This document shows positions 22,661 to 34,700 of a DNA stretch of 64,000 nucleotides, in pieces. Below the pieces are notes generated by a model. It did not search any database, was not told the DNA's origin, and saw only the letters and a program-made list of their open reading frames with translations. A program made the translations under genes and the position numbers. This stretch comes from Panax quinquefolius (Eukaryota; Streptophyta; Magnoliopsida; Apiales; Araliaceae). The stretch is from contig CM035153.1 of assembly GCA_020205615.1 (NCBI GenBank), positions 81,357,853-81,421,852 of the forward strand, written 5' to 3'. The number at the start of each line of letters is the position of its first letter. The stretch's first letter is position 1.

Positions 22661-24914
22661 GTTTGGGAGAAGAAAAGAATAGCCATATCATCTTCTATCA
22701 AGGTATTCCCCTATTTCTTTTAGTTTTAAAAGTCTAGTTTTTATCTTCCCAAATTCTATGTAGAATCTTTGTGTAAGCATGAATTTTTGTTGTTATGTGG
22801 CTTTATATGACATACTAGTGATGTTAAAACTATTTTCATGAGTTATAATCAAAGAATTGATGATATGTATGTAATTGTGGAGAAAAGTATTTTACAGAGA
22901 GTTTTTTTTAAATAGAAATTATGGGTTGTTTAGTTGTTTTATTGATAAATTGGCTATTAAATTTTATAGAGTATATATATACTTTGATAAAATGCTTTGA
23001 ATTAGTTGTTTTGATTGAGAAACAAAATTACAGCCTTTATTTTCATCAAAAATATCAAAAAGTGAGTTTTTAGCCAAAAATAGTGAATTTGGGTGTGTTA
23101 ATTTTGTTGTTTATGTTGTTGTATGGGTAGAAACATGTTAGGAATTCCTGAATTATGTTTACATGAAGTTTTTGTATGAATTGTAAGTGAATCAGTCTGT
23201 TAGAATCGAGCTTGTAGGCCAAAATTGTCTTTTTCCCAGATCACATCAAGTCGGTTGTCGAAAATCAAGCTATGCTTTATTGCATGTGTGACCAAAGAAG
23301 ACATTAGTGGCCAATGATATAGCCTCCATACTTGATCTGACTTTGTAGCTTAGTTCTCCACGCTTGTGCATCATTATGCTCACACTGGCAATCAATCCAT
23401 CCACAAACCGCGTCGTAGCCACCATGTGTGAGTTAACGAATGGTCCGATGAAGTACTTTTGTACACGAAATTTTAAGAAAAGTTATATGATGATAGTAGG
23501 ATTGTAAAATGTTGATTTTAGTACTTCTATACTGTGAATAATTATGTTATTAAGGATTAACTTGTGTTATAACTTGATTATGTGATTAAAAATCCAATTT
23601 TTAAATGACGTACGTACTTAGTTATGTTTGTAAGATGGTAATGACTAATTATGTCATGATGACATATGTTTATACGATATTATGGTTTGAATTGTTCGAT
23701 TTAGTCCACGAACAAGGCAAGTTCCCTAACTCTACTTTTATAATTGTGCAAGCGCTTAAATTTTCTTTGAGCAAGTGTTCTAATCCATTATCTTGATTGA
23801 ATCAATTATTGTTTCCAATATAATAATGCAAGTTTTCTAATTCTTTATCTTGATGACTATTTATTGTTTCAATTCGATTACCTTATAAATGATGTAAGCT
23901 TTCTACACTTTGGTTTAATGTTGACAAGTTATTCTTTTATTTAACTTGTTGTTTAGCATGCACAACTATTTATACTAATGTCGAGCAAATTCATCGTTCA
24001 AACTGTTATGCATGCTTAGTACTCAATTCTAATTAACCTTGACTTAATATTGTTCAAGCAAGGCATGTTAAAGTTATTCAAAGTATATGCTATTAGATTA
24101 TTCCTAAAGTATGATTTTGGTTTACAATGTTGATTCAATTACGATTATTCTCTAATATAATGTTATTAATTTAACTAGTCCTCTAGTTGATGATCGTTGA
24201 ACTTCAAATTACCCTTGAAAGCTTATCCAAACCAAACTCTCTTTGGTGTGGACTTGTACTCCAAGTACTGAGATGAACAACCCTATTATTATTAGGGGAT
24301 AACTTACGCGTAGCGTTAAATGTTTGTGCACAATACATGGTACGAAGGGCTGATCCCCCTAAGTATGAGGAGTCCTTATAGTCTTATGACTGTTAAAGTT
24401 GGAGTTGAAAGATTACTCGCAACTGTGGACATAGTTCATGGTCTTATGACCCTCAGTTATATTGATAGAGTACTATTCGTTGTTGATGAGCCTATTTTGG
24501 CAGTTATTATTGCTAAACTCATGTTGATTCTATATTATATCCAGTGAGCAATTGTTTTGCTCACTCTTGCATATTTATAAACTCATTGCAGCTAAAGAGG
24601 AGAAGGTAGATGAACCTTCAACTAGCAAAGGAAAGGGAAAAATATGCAAGTGATGAACACTTGTAATTTTTACTTTAGACTTTTATTATGATGATCTTAG
24701 ACTTGGTTTTAATGAAGTTTATTTATTTTCCGCATTTAAATGATTGTATTTAAAGGTTAGATAACCTGGGAGATTTTATTATGTAACCCTTTAATGGGAA
24801 AGGTTTTATTTATCCAGTTTTATTGTGATTGGGTAGTTAGATATGAATGTTTGATTAAGTGAACCCCAGATCCTGTGGGAATGAAGTACCTGGATTTGGG
24901 GGTGTCATAGTTGT

Positions 24915-25270
24915 GAATTTTTCATATGATCAAGCTAGATATCAGCCTCGCTGATTTGCTTAACATGTTGAAAAATGTTCAGCCACTTTCCAACCAAGAA
25001 AGACCATGTCTTACTTGTAGGGGCCAAATGATCTTCTAAAAAGAAGAACGATTTAAAGAAGGTAAATAGAAAGACAAAAATAAAGGATAATGAGAACAAA
25101 ACTGATATGGATAGCAAAGGAGTTTTCTTCCACTGCAATAAGCCTGGACACTGAGGAAGAAACTACAAGAAGCATCTTGCAGAGGCTAACCAAAAGAAGC
25201 TTAATAAAGTTTCGGTTACAAATATTATTTTGTTCATGATTTAAAATAAATTTTTCTTCAAGTTAAGGTT
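24915..25270 (+). pseudogene. Ty1/copia gag C-terminal remnant with decayed zinc knuckle
   Basis: It continues the gag from 21906: KLDISLADLLNMLK, then after stops a Lys-rich linker and the knuckle FFHCNKPGH*GRNYKK (25123-25170). In an active element this is C-X2-C-X4-H-X4-C; here the first and last Cys are Phe and Tyr and a stop falls inside. The short tail (LNKVSVTN) leads to protease at about 25277. It is non-functional. Confidence 0.75.
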
Positions 25271-25620
25271 CTACTTGGGTATTGGATACCGGCTTTGGTT
25301 ATCATAAATATAGATTTATGTAGGGACCAAGCAGAAGTAGAAAGCTAAACAAAGATAAGTAATCCTATGTGTGGGAAATGAAGCAAAGGTTGCTGCATTA
25401 GCCATAGAAACTTATAGTTTAGCATTGCCTACGGGCAAATCTATTAAGTCAATAAGTTGTTATTTTATTCTAGTTCTCATTAGAAATATTATTTCATTTT
25501 GTTGTTGGACAATAAAATTTGGTATTATATTTAAGAACAATTGTTGTTCTATTTATAATAATAATGTTTTGTATAGAACTGGAATATAACTTAATGGATT
25601 TAGTATGGTTGACTTACGTG
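25271..25620 (+). pseudogene. Ty1/copia protease and pre-integrase remnant
   Basis: WVLDTGFG (about 25277-25300) is the aspartic protease site, normally WxLDTGCSxH, and still has Asp-Thr-Gly. After one stop the frame from 25371 reads NEAKVAALAIETYSLALPTG and then the CYFILVLIRNIIS and NNCCSIYNNNV segments. These equal the standard copia protease C-terminus and GAG-pre-integrase start. The rest of the pre-integrase domain (the HLRLGH region) is not visible, so a deletion there is likely. Confidence 0.75.
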
Positions 25621-25669
25621 AAAATAATTTTGCATAATTGAACAAACTAGTATAAAAAAGAGAGATGAT

Positions 25670-26390
25670 CATTCAAAGAGTTGAATATATGTATTTGCTG
25701 AAATACAAGTGTGAATTATTTGAAAGGTTCAAAGAATTCAGAAGTGAAATAAATTGGCAAAGTATTAAGATTCTTTGATTAAATCAAGGAATAAATACTT
25801 GTGCAATAAGTTTCTAGATCATCTCAAAATGGTTTTCTCATAATGGACGCCTTCTGACACACAATAATTGATTGATGTATCTGAAAGGAAAAATGTACCT
25901 TGTTGGACATGGTGCAGTCCATAATGATTTTACCGACATTTAATTATCCTTCTAGGATAATGTCCTAGAAATGGCTGCATATCTACGAAAAAGGTAACCT
26001 CAAAATCCAACCCGAGACTCCTTAAAAGTTATGGACATGGAGGATTCCTAATCTTAAGTATGTTAAGATAAGGGTTGTCCAACTAATGTGAAAAAGGTTT
26101 CAAAGGAATAAGCTTGGGACAAGATTTGACAAGTGTTGATTTGTGGGACATCCTAAAGTAAGTTTATGGTATATGTTCTATAATCCTACTTAGCAAAAGG
26201 TGTTTGTTGTGAAACATGCTGGCGTTCTAAGATAAAGGTGTTTATCATTGAAGGGGCTAGTGGGAGGATAATAGAATCTTGAAGAGTTCAAGAACCACAA
26301 AACATTATAAGTCAAATAAGAGGAACTTTTAGATAGACATATTATACCACAACCGAATCGTAAATCTGTAATAGTACCGAAGATACCTGG
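25670..26390 (+). pseudogene. Ty1/copia integrase remnant
   Basis: With many stops and frame changes, the translation keeps pieces in copia integrase order: KYKCELFERFKEF (after the first catalytic Asp in active copies), the GINTCAIS region, KMYLVGHGAVHNDFTDI (from ERRNRTLLDMVRSM-like sequence), then a C-terminal part with FMVYVL and ASGRIIES. The D-D-E residues cannot be placed with certainty. It is badly decayed, older than the gypsy elements around it. Confidence 0.6.
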
Positions 26391-27489
26391 GAGGTATGAA
26401 TTCATCATGGATGATGATGATGAGGTACGTATCATAGAAGATGATGATCCAGTTACATACGATGAGGTATGAGTTGTAGACACTCAGAGAAATGGATTGA
26501 AGCAAACTTCTCAAATATGGAACATTCGTTTTGATCAGACAAATCAAAAGAGTTTAATTTTATCTCAAATAAGAATAAACCTAGTGTGTACAAAAGGGTC
26601 AGTGGGAGCGCCATGATATTCCTAATATTATATGTTGATATACTATGGATAATGAATGATATACTAATGCTACAATCAGTAAAGATAAAGTTGTCTAAAC
26701 ATTCCTTCATGAATGATTTGGGAAGAGTATCTTAATTGGGGATACAAATCTATATAGATAGATTTAAGAGGATGCTCGAATTAATCCAAGGAACGTATAT
26801 TCATTTGATGTTAAAGCTGTTTAGCATGGTAAACTCTAAGAGATGTCTCATGTTGATGAGCCATGGAGTGTATCTCTCTTAATAGTCCCCAAAGACTCTA
26901 AAAAGAGAGATGGCATAAGTAACTATAATGTATGCAATGAAATATACGAGACCTGATGTTAATCAATTATATTCTGGAGAGGTTCACTATGAGTCAGTGA
27001 AAAACATCTTAAAGTACTTAACCGGCACTAAGGATGTGATCATATTCATGGTGGGTCTAAATTAAAACTAGAGGGCTTAATAGACTCAAGTTTTTCAGAC
27101 AGACCAAGACGACAGAAAATCCACTTTAAGGTAAAGTGTTACCTTGAACGATGGTGTACTAAAATTGGAAACGTTCTAATCAGCAAAGAGTTGTTGATTT
27201 AGTGATAAAGACAAAGTATATAGCTTTAAATGAAGCTGCAAGTTGATTGTTTGGATGAAAAGTTCATTACAGAACTAGGAATAGTTTCTAAGTCTCATCT
27301 TAGATCTAAACATGTGTTGTGGCACTTTCATTTGATTATAAGAATCATTGAAAGATGGAAAATCACTATAGAGATAGTGGACTCTCAAGAACAACATTAC
27401 ATATCCATTAACTAAAGCTTATCCAATAGCAGGATAATCGTCACTTAGAGAAGAAGGGTATGAGATACCATGACGATTGGCTTTAGTGC
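26391..27489 (+). pseudogene. Ty1/copia RT and RNase H remnant
   Basis: Pieces in order are FDQTNQKS and INLVCTKGSVG (RT palm, normally followed by YVDDI, which here reads MLIYYG*), the degenerate RMLELIQGTYI region, AMKYTRPDVNQ, VKNILKYLTGTKDV, and RNase H from a frame at 27230 containing KFITELGIVSKS and RSKHVLWHFHLI. The end KHLEKKGMRYHDD.. is the standard copia C-terminus. The catalytic YVDD is lost and many stops are present. The N-terminal half of RT is largely missing. Confidence 0.75.
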
Positions 27490-27500
27490 AAGTGGGAGAT
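27490..27500 (+). other. Copia polypurine tract
   Basis: AAGTGGGAGAT directly precedes the LTR start. AGTGGGAGATTG is the standard copia tract. Confidence 0.85.
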
Positions 27501-28795
27501 TGAAAGTAGTATGCACACAAGTAAATAATGTTTGATGATAAAGCATATACTTTGTAACAATCTTATTCATTTATTAATAAAAAGTATTAATTAATTAAAG
27601 GCTATTAATTATCTACATGATGCTATTTTATGATATGTGATAAACCCATAGTTTTAAGCAATGCTTTTAGAATAATGCTGATGATCATTCTAATGAGATC
27701 TAAATTCTTAGAAAGCTTAAAACTAAAAATAGTTACCAATCGTTGGATTACTAAATTGGGGATTAGTGAATTTGGATAGATTGGTATATACGTTGCTTGC
27801 TCATTGGATGAGGATGATTGATCTCATGATCATTCGTGTGGAGACACTAAAACAAGTATGTAAGTGCTTATTAGAGAATAAGTTCACTGAACGTGACTCG
27901 CTAAGGAATACCTAATGGAGTTTTATTTGCCTGTCAATAGGAATTTTTATAGTGATAGTAGTACAAGTGATCCTTAGACTTGAGATTATCATAGTATCTT
28001 GTGTATGATGAGTTATACTTTGGCTTATTCCTTAAGACCCTTAGGGTATATCAAAGGATATGCTTGGGTATAATAAGTTGTACATGGAGATAATGTATGA
28101 TTAATAAAGAATCTACCACTTCTAGTAAAAGAAGAGAAATGTCCTATGTGATTCAATAAATGACAACCTAGTAGTCCTTGGCCAAGGCAGAATGAAATTA
28201 GAAAGGAGTTTCTAATTTGCATTATTCGGTGTTGTGCATTTAAGGATCGAAATACATATAATTAAATAAAATAAGACTTGACAGTAATTCTATGTCTTAT
28301 ATTTAATTGGGACATTATATGGTGGAGGGATTGTATTGTACGGTAACTATTTACTCAAAGGTTCTTTTATGATTAATGTTGAAATCTATATTATCTGGAA
28401 AGTCGTTGATCACTAGGGAGGCTTATCCCTATTGTAGAATAAATATTATTTATTTAAATAAATTAATAGTTTAATTTATTTATTTAAATAAGATTAGAAT
28501 TGTTCTAATTGATTTATTCACAACCTAAGCTTAATATGGAGAACCTAAAGGGTCACACCAAAAGGAAGAATAATTATTGAAGAAGTTAATGGCATAATCG
28601 TAATAATAAGTTAAGTATATTTAATTTAATCTATGGTGATAAAATAAATTAAATAGCTTAATATTTATTATTTAATATTTTGGAAATATTAAATATAAAT
28701 TAATAAGAGGAGTCTTATTATTATTATTACTATTATTATTATTTAATTCCTAAAGGAGTTTGGGAATTAATTAATAAAGTACTCTCAAATATCAT

Positions 28796-28893
28796 AATAA
28801 GATTAGGAGGCTAATTAATTAAAAGAGTTTAATTAATTATTCCTAATAAGATTGGGAGCCTAATTAATTAAAAGAATTTAATTAATTAAAATA
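28796..28893. repeat. Two-copy tandem repeat in copia U3
   Basis: AATAAGATTAGGAGGCTAATTAATTAAAAGAG... is repeated after 52 bp with a few changes. Both copies include TTAATTAATT self-complementary segments and precede the TATA box by 40-140 bp. Confidence 0.75.
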
Positions 28894-28932
28894 AAACCAA
28901 ATTCCTTAATTGTTAAGGAGGGTTGTCCACAT

Positions 28933-28941
28933 CTATAAATA
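28933..28941 (+). promoter_or_regulatory. TATA box of copia LTR
   Basis: CTATAAATA followed by AGAGGAGTC, within the copia 3' LTR. Confidence 0.65.
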
Positions 28942-29380
28942 AGAGGAGTCTTATTATGGGTGTAGTAGGTTGTTGACTTTTTCACAATAGACGTAATTCC
29001 AATAGTTGAGAGAGTACGCTCTTTTTCTATAGAGATAGAAAAACTAGGGTTTTGCCAAATACCCATCTTCTTGAATCCTTCTTCTTCCTTGGTGGATCAC
29101 CTCTAGAGGCCAAACACTTGGGTGGCTAACGTTGATCAAAGGAAAGGAACCAAACCCGGTGGATTCAAGTTGAATGCGAAAAGAATTGGAGGTGAACTTG
29201 TACCTAAGGAAGCTCGAATCTTCAAGGGTATGATTCTTGTTCTTTCTTTTTCGTTTAATTAATAATTATGCATAAAGGATGATCCAGGTATATGGTTTGT
29301 AAAATTTTTAAACTCTGATTTTTCCACGTTTCCGCTTATTTTTGTAATTTGATTGCGTTCATGAATATTACAAACCTAAC

Positions 29381-30535
29381 ATTTATATCATTGATTGGGA
29401 TAATACCTGACACGACATCTTTTGAATGCACTGCATCCTGCACCGTCATGTTGAAGGTTCTTGCTATAGGCTTATTTGTTGACGTTGGTTTAACAATAGT
29501 CAGTGTACCTCCACTAGCATTTCCCTTGCTTCCATTTGCCTCACCAGATTTCTTCTTAGGGCATTCACGAATAAAGTGATCCTTGGACCCGTACGTGAAG
29601 CAAACATTCTTTTTAGATTGAGTGCAATTTGGGGCGATGTGACCCTCCTGGCCACAGTTGAAGCACACTCGTTTCCCCATCAAGCACACACCTTTGTGAA
29701 ACTTCCCACATGTAACACATGCTTCGAACTTCTTCTTTTGCTGGTTTCCTTGCTGATTTCCAGCTCCCACATTTGCATTCCACTTTCTCTTCAAATTGTT
29801 GTTGACATTTCCATCGTTACCACCACCACCATTCTTAGCTTCACCTTCACTCTTCTTCTTCCTCTGCTCTTGGTTGTGTTTTGTTACATCTTCGCCTCCA
29901 CTCTCAGCGAGAATTTCTTTCTTCGTTACCACTGCAAACGTCTTCAGCTGGAACAAGGAGACCCTACTGTACAACCAATGCTTTAATCCCTGTTTAAACC
30001 TCTTCGCTTTGCATTCATATGTGCTGACTTGATATGGCACAAATTTTGCTAACTCGTTGAATCTTGGGGCATACTCAGACACCGACATCGTTCCATGCTT
30101 CAGTTCCAAAAACTGCACTTCTAGCTGACTCTTCGAACTTTCTAGAAAATAGAGCTCAAAGAATATTTCTTTGAACCTTTCCCAAGTCATAATCCCTTGA
30201 CCTCCTCGGATTTTATTGGCTTGCCACCAATAACTCGCCTCTGCTTTCAATATAAATGTTGCAAAAGCAGTCTTCTAGTTATCTTCTACCCTAGCAACAT
30301 CGAAAACCTTCTCAATTTCCATGATCCAGGTCTGTGCTTCAACCGGATTCATGGACCCAAGGAATTCTAGTGGTCCAACCGCCTTGAAATCCTTAAACAT
30401 TGTACCTTGGTTCTAAGGTTGATTCTGCAAAGCACTCGTTAGTAACGTCATCAGCTGCTGAACTTGGTTACCTTCCACATTGTTATTGTTGGTTTCCTCA
30501 ATGGTTCTCTGTCGTGGTTGACGTCTTGAAGGCAT
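29381..30535 (-). pseudogene. gag: gag of the truncated gypsy element
   Basis: It starts MPSRRQPRQ (ATG at 30535), like the MPPRRRPRN start of the complete element. Two in-frame TAG stops, at 30413-30415 and 30275-30277, fall where Gln is expected (probable CAG to TAG). Otherwise the frame is open through the capsid core (YWWQANKIRG, TWERFKEIFFELYF), a basic linker (GGGGNDGNVNNN), knuckle CFNCGQEGHIAPNC (intact), second knuckle CFTYGSKDHFIREC (second Cys is Tyr), and ARTFNMTVQDAVHSKDVV to IIPINDIN. Past about 29381 the frame runs on into unrelated sequence. With only two stops it is better preserved than most coding sequence here. Confidence 0.88.
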
Positions 30536-30948
30536 TTTCTGTTAAAATACAACCATTAGATCCTATTCAACCTTTTAAGTATTATATACTTAAGTTGCAC
30601 GTCATAAAAGATTATCACATAACACATAATACTTTGAATAAAATAATAACTTTTATTCATTCATCATCTTTTAAAAACATCAAAACAATAGCATCACTTC
30701 TATTTACATTACTTTCTTGAACTATAACAGTTGCAGGATAACATCATCAACATCTATCCCATTGGTTATATCATACCCGGGATTTACATTTCATTTACTT
30801 CCTAATCACATATCAGATACATTCCCTACAATTTCCTACTAAGATATTGCGTAGCCTTACGACGCTCTTCCTCTATAATTCGAGTCATTATTCGACGATC
30901 TAAAATGTATGATGGCAGCATCTCGAACTGAATAGGATAACACATGAC

Positions 30949-31581
30949 TCAATCTTGAGCTTGATTGAACACAGTATTAAATACGTTATTCATATCTTCC
31001 ATCTTCATCCTTTTTTCTAGTGCATCTCTCTCTGCCATCCTAGCTCGTTGATAAGCTTCCTCATGCACGTCTTCGGCTCTTGCCCTCTTCGTAGATTCTT
31101 CTTTCAACTTGTTCTTCAACTCTGCAACCTCAGCTATCAGTTGCTCGTTTTCTCCTTCAGTGCGGCTCAGCTTCTCTTCAACATTGTTCATTCGTTCTTC
31201 TCGATCCAGGATCTTGTCATCCTTCTGTGTTATCAAGGTCTGTTGTTTAGTTACTATCTCCTGTAACTCCTTGACGGTATCTTGAAGTTCCACATTGGGG
31301 TCATACACCTCGTCGTACATACGGACAGCTATCAAGTTAAGTGGAAGCTCTTCCTCCTCATCCTCCTCATCCGACTGTGGCAGCTCAACTGGGTCCTCCT
31401 CGTTTGTCTCTATCTCATCATCCTCATCAGGTATTCCCTCCTGCTCAACTACTGTGACCAACGGAGATGCTTCCCATGGCAGTAGCTATTCCCAAACCAC
31501 CTGAACATCTCGAGGCTCCTCCTCTCTAGGCATCTGGGACCCTTCCTCCCTAGCCTGACTGGATCCTCCTACATTAGTCAT
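30949..31581 (-). pseudogene. Pre-gag coiled-coil ORF (about 210 codons, one stop)
   Basis: The likely start is MTNVGGSSQAREEG (ATG at 31581). One in-frame TAG lies at 31486-31488, and the frame is then open to 30949. Residues about 40-90 are extremely acidic (DEDDEIETNEEDPVE, SDEEDEEEELP). Residues about 95-190 form a long heptad-rich helix (LQDTVKELQEIVTKQQTLI, NEQLIAEVAELKNKLKEE). The C-terminus reads RARMAERDALEKRMKMEDM. It lies between the PBS and gag, as at 10556-11176, and has nearly the same length. The LKEES-KRARAED and MEDMN blocks align with LKEETIERVRMED and IDDMD in the ORF at 50794-51311. The function is unknown. Antisense frames over this region are shadows. Confidence 0.78.
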
Positions 31582-31773
31582 CCTGACAACAAAATTTTAA
31601 GTTTTAATTACTAATCATTACTACTCGACACTCACGAGCACATAAGTTATAATCACATAAGCACATAAGTATTTTATTACTTCTTCCTTAACAACTCGAT
31701 AAGAATTTATCATCACTATCTTTTCGAAGGTTACTTCCTAAGGCTTTTACCCACCTAAGGTTCATAACCTAAA

Positions 31774-31785
31774 GCTCTGATACCA
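31774..31785 (-). other. Primer-binding site, initiator tRNA-Met type
   Basis: The minus strand reads TGGTATCAGAGC, the exact standard plant PBS, 3 bases from the LTR end at 31789. This proves that the LTR at 31789-34981 is a 5' LTR on the minus strand. Confidence 0.92.
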
Positions 31786-31788
31786 ACC

Positions 31789-34700
31789 TGTGACACCCCC
31801 AAATCTAGGTACTTCATTCCCACAAGATTTGGTGCTCACTATCCATACATTCATACTATCTACCCAAATAGAATAAAATTTAAACAATAAATCATCCCTT
31901 TAAATAGGGTTACATCATTAAATTCAAAAACATCCCAGGTGGTCTAACCTTTAAACATCATATAAGCGCGGAAATAAAATTGTTACATCATATCATTATT
32001 TAAAAGTTTATGAGCATAATCAATAAGTAAACTTTACAAGTCTTCATCACTTGTACATTTTTCCCTTTTCTTTGCTAGTTGAAGGCTCATCTACCTTCTC
32101 AACTTTAGCTGCAATAATAATATTTATGTAAGAGTGAGCAAAACAATTGCTCACTAGATATAGCAATGAATTGACAAGAATGAAATAACTTCCTATGAAT
32201 AGGTTCATCAAAATTGAATAGTACTCTATCAATGATAACCAAAGAATGGAATCAAAATATGGAATGCATAAAACTGAGGGTCATGAGACCACGAACTATG
32301 TCCACAGTTGCAAGTAATCTTTCAACTTCAACTTTACCAGTCATAAGACTATAATGACTCCTCGTACTTAGGGAGATCAGCCCTTTGTACAATGTATTGT
32401 GCACAAACATTTCAACGCTAAGCATAAATTATCCCCTAATAATAATAGGGTTGTTCATCTCAGTATTTAGAGTACAAGTCCGTACCAAAGATAGTTTGGT
32501 TTGGATAAGCTTTCAAGGGTAATTTGAAGTTTAACGAACATCAACCAGAAGACTAATTGAATCAATAGTGTTTGATAACACAATAGTTGATCAATAATAA
32601 CATAATATGGAACAATGCATAAGTGTAAGCGAACTAACTATATCTTGAACTCATGCTTAGAAACAACTACAAAGCATAAGTATTGAATGACAATAAACCT
32701 TGCTTGAATAAAATTTAAGCTAGGACTATGAATTATTGAATATACATTAAGTAATAGCAAGCTGAAAAATAAAGCTTGCTCATTATGAGAATAGCTTGTG
32801 TCAAGTAAATGGACTAAGATAATTCAACATTAGAAATTAGAATTCAAGAAATTTGCATTCATAGTACATGAAGGACAATAAAGAAACTTGTCTAACAATA
32901 AACAAGTTAGAATACATCAATAAATATCGAAATTCAAAACTTATTCGAATAAAGCTTAAGGCATAGCTGGCTTGTTCAAATAATGATTAGGAATACAAGA
33001 ATTTGCTTAATGAAAAAGTTAAAGTAAGAAACTTGCTCAAAGTAAAAGTAGAGTTAGAAAACTTGCTCAATGTAAAAAAGAGAAGTTTAGAAACTTGCCT
33101 CGAGCGTAATCTATAATATTAAAACTCACGTTCACCTATACACAGTATCAACACCACAACATCTATTAAACATACTAATATTCACTTTTCAATATAACAC
33201 ACATTTCTAGCTAACTTGTTATTTTAGTACAAGTCTTACATTACCATTTACATTTCAGAAATTCGAAGTGTTAACTTCAAAACACTTGTCTAACATTCAT
33301 TGTGTATACTAAGTTATCACATAACGCGTTCGTAACTTACTAATCATTTTTACAACTTTGAATTTACTAACCACATAACACGACTCTGTTTAACCTTGTT
33401 ATTACATGGTTCTCACTTTAACCTACCATTAAGCTAAGTTACATTGAACGTCCCAAGTCTGCAGAAGTAACAGACTTCACTGTCTAAGACTGGGCACTGG
33501 TGCGGCCGCGCCAATTTTATACTAGCTTACTACGCGCCCGCGCGGCTGCTGCGCGCCCATGCCAAGGGGATGTGTGGTCGCGCTACGCATAAATTCCAGT
33601 TTTGCAGAACATGGTTACGACACTTTTCTTAAGCCAACTAACACGAATTTCACTAACCAAACAATAATATTAACACAACCAATTGATATAAAACTATTAC
33701 AAACATGTTTTCCAACATATTTAACCAATTAGAACAATTTAACATCAACTATAACTAGTTTAATTTCTCAAATTTCATGTTTTCTCATAAAAACTCAATT
33801 TTTGACATCTCTTGCAAAAATCATCACTGTAATCTCTATACTTGGCCAAATCACTTCATTCAAATTACGTTATGCTCGTTTCTTAATGAACTAGTATAAA
33901 CAAGCTTCAATTTCCAGATTAACATACGAATTGATCATCAAAATTGATACTTACATAAGCCATATAAAAAATACATATACTGTCAAAATTTCTACAGTTG
34001 GAACGAAAATTAGAATACAAATTCTTTCTTAAACATAAATTCTAATCATTATAAACACATATACTCACAATTATTAGTTATTTATATCATCAATTCAACA
34101 ATTTGAATTCACAGAGTGCATGAAATATCGCTGTAAAGTCATATACATGTATATACATATATATAATACCAAAGTTGTGAACATACCTTCAAATGGTCGA
34201 ACAATTCTTGCTAAACTCACTGGAATTGTCATGAAATCCTTAAGCTTCCTCTCAATCTCTCTCAACTCTCTGTAATCTCTAGGCTAACAAATAACCAACT
34301 GATAATACTATGCGTAAAAAAACAAACTGATAGCTTTAAGGTGTAAAACTAAAACTACTAAACCTTAATACGCCAAACTTAATAAAATATCAGTTATAAC
34401 GCTTAAGTTATAAATATATACTATATTTATTATTTAATTTAATTTATTTTATTTATTTTAAATTCAAAAATTAGAAATTCTAAAAGCCATAAGGCTTTGT
34501 TTTGCAAAACCTTTTAAATTTTAAAGACTTAATATATTTCAGCCTTGTTTGGCAAACACTAAAGTAAACTCCCATAATTTATTTTAATAATAAAAAATTT
34601 AGTTTATAATTTATAATCACATATTATTTATTTGGATTTCCATATCCAACATTAACCAAGTAAATTAATCACATACTATATTTTAATTAAATATATCATT

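Larger units (their letters stand above)
21912..24909 (+). mobile_element. Solo LTR, 2998 bp, plus strand (same family as LTR at 31789-34981)
   Basis: TGTAACATTCCAG...GGGGGTGTCATA, where the final CATA is probably a decayed CACA. The flanks are ATTGT (21907-21911) and GTTGT (24910-24914), a 5-bp duplication with one transition. Removal joins two parts of a copia gag. It shares with the LTR of the truncated element at 29.4-35 kb the end GGATTTGGGGGTGTCA and the block GATGAACCTTCAACTAGCAAAG. No coding sequence is supported; frames at 23605-23796 and 24320-24547 are chance. Confidence 0.85.
27501..29361 (+). repeat. 3' LTR of the copia element (right end tentative)
   Basis: It starts TGAAAGTAGTATGC after the polypurine tract. 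A TATA box lies at 28933-28941, and a leader with GGTATATGGTTTGTAAAATTTT and CCGCTTATTTTTG near the end is typical of copia U5. The end at 29361 (GCGTTCA) is chosen because TGAA/TTCA are inverted; no matching TSD is found. A two-copy repeat of about 52 bp (AATAAGATTrGGAGsCTAATT...) lies at 28796-28893. Confidence 0.65.

Noticed and set aside
29576..30032. Plus-strand frames over 29349-30032 and 31048-31504.
   Set aside because: They lie antisense to the minus-strand gag and pre-gag ORF, which have clear motifs; their composition (Phe/Leu/Ser) is that of a complement shadow.
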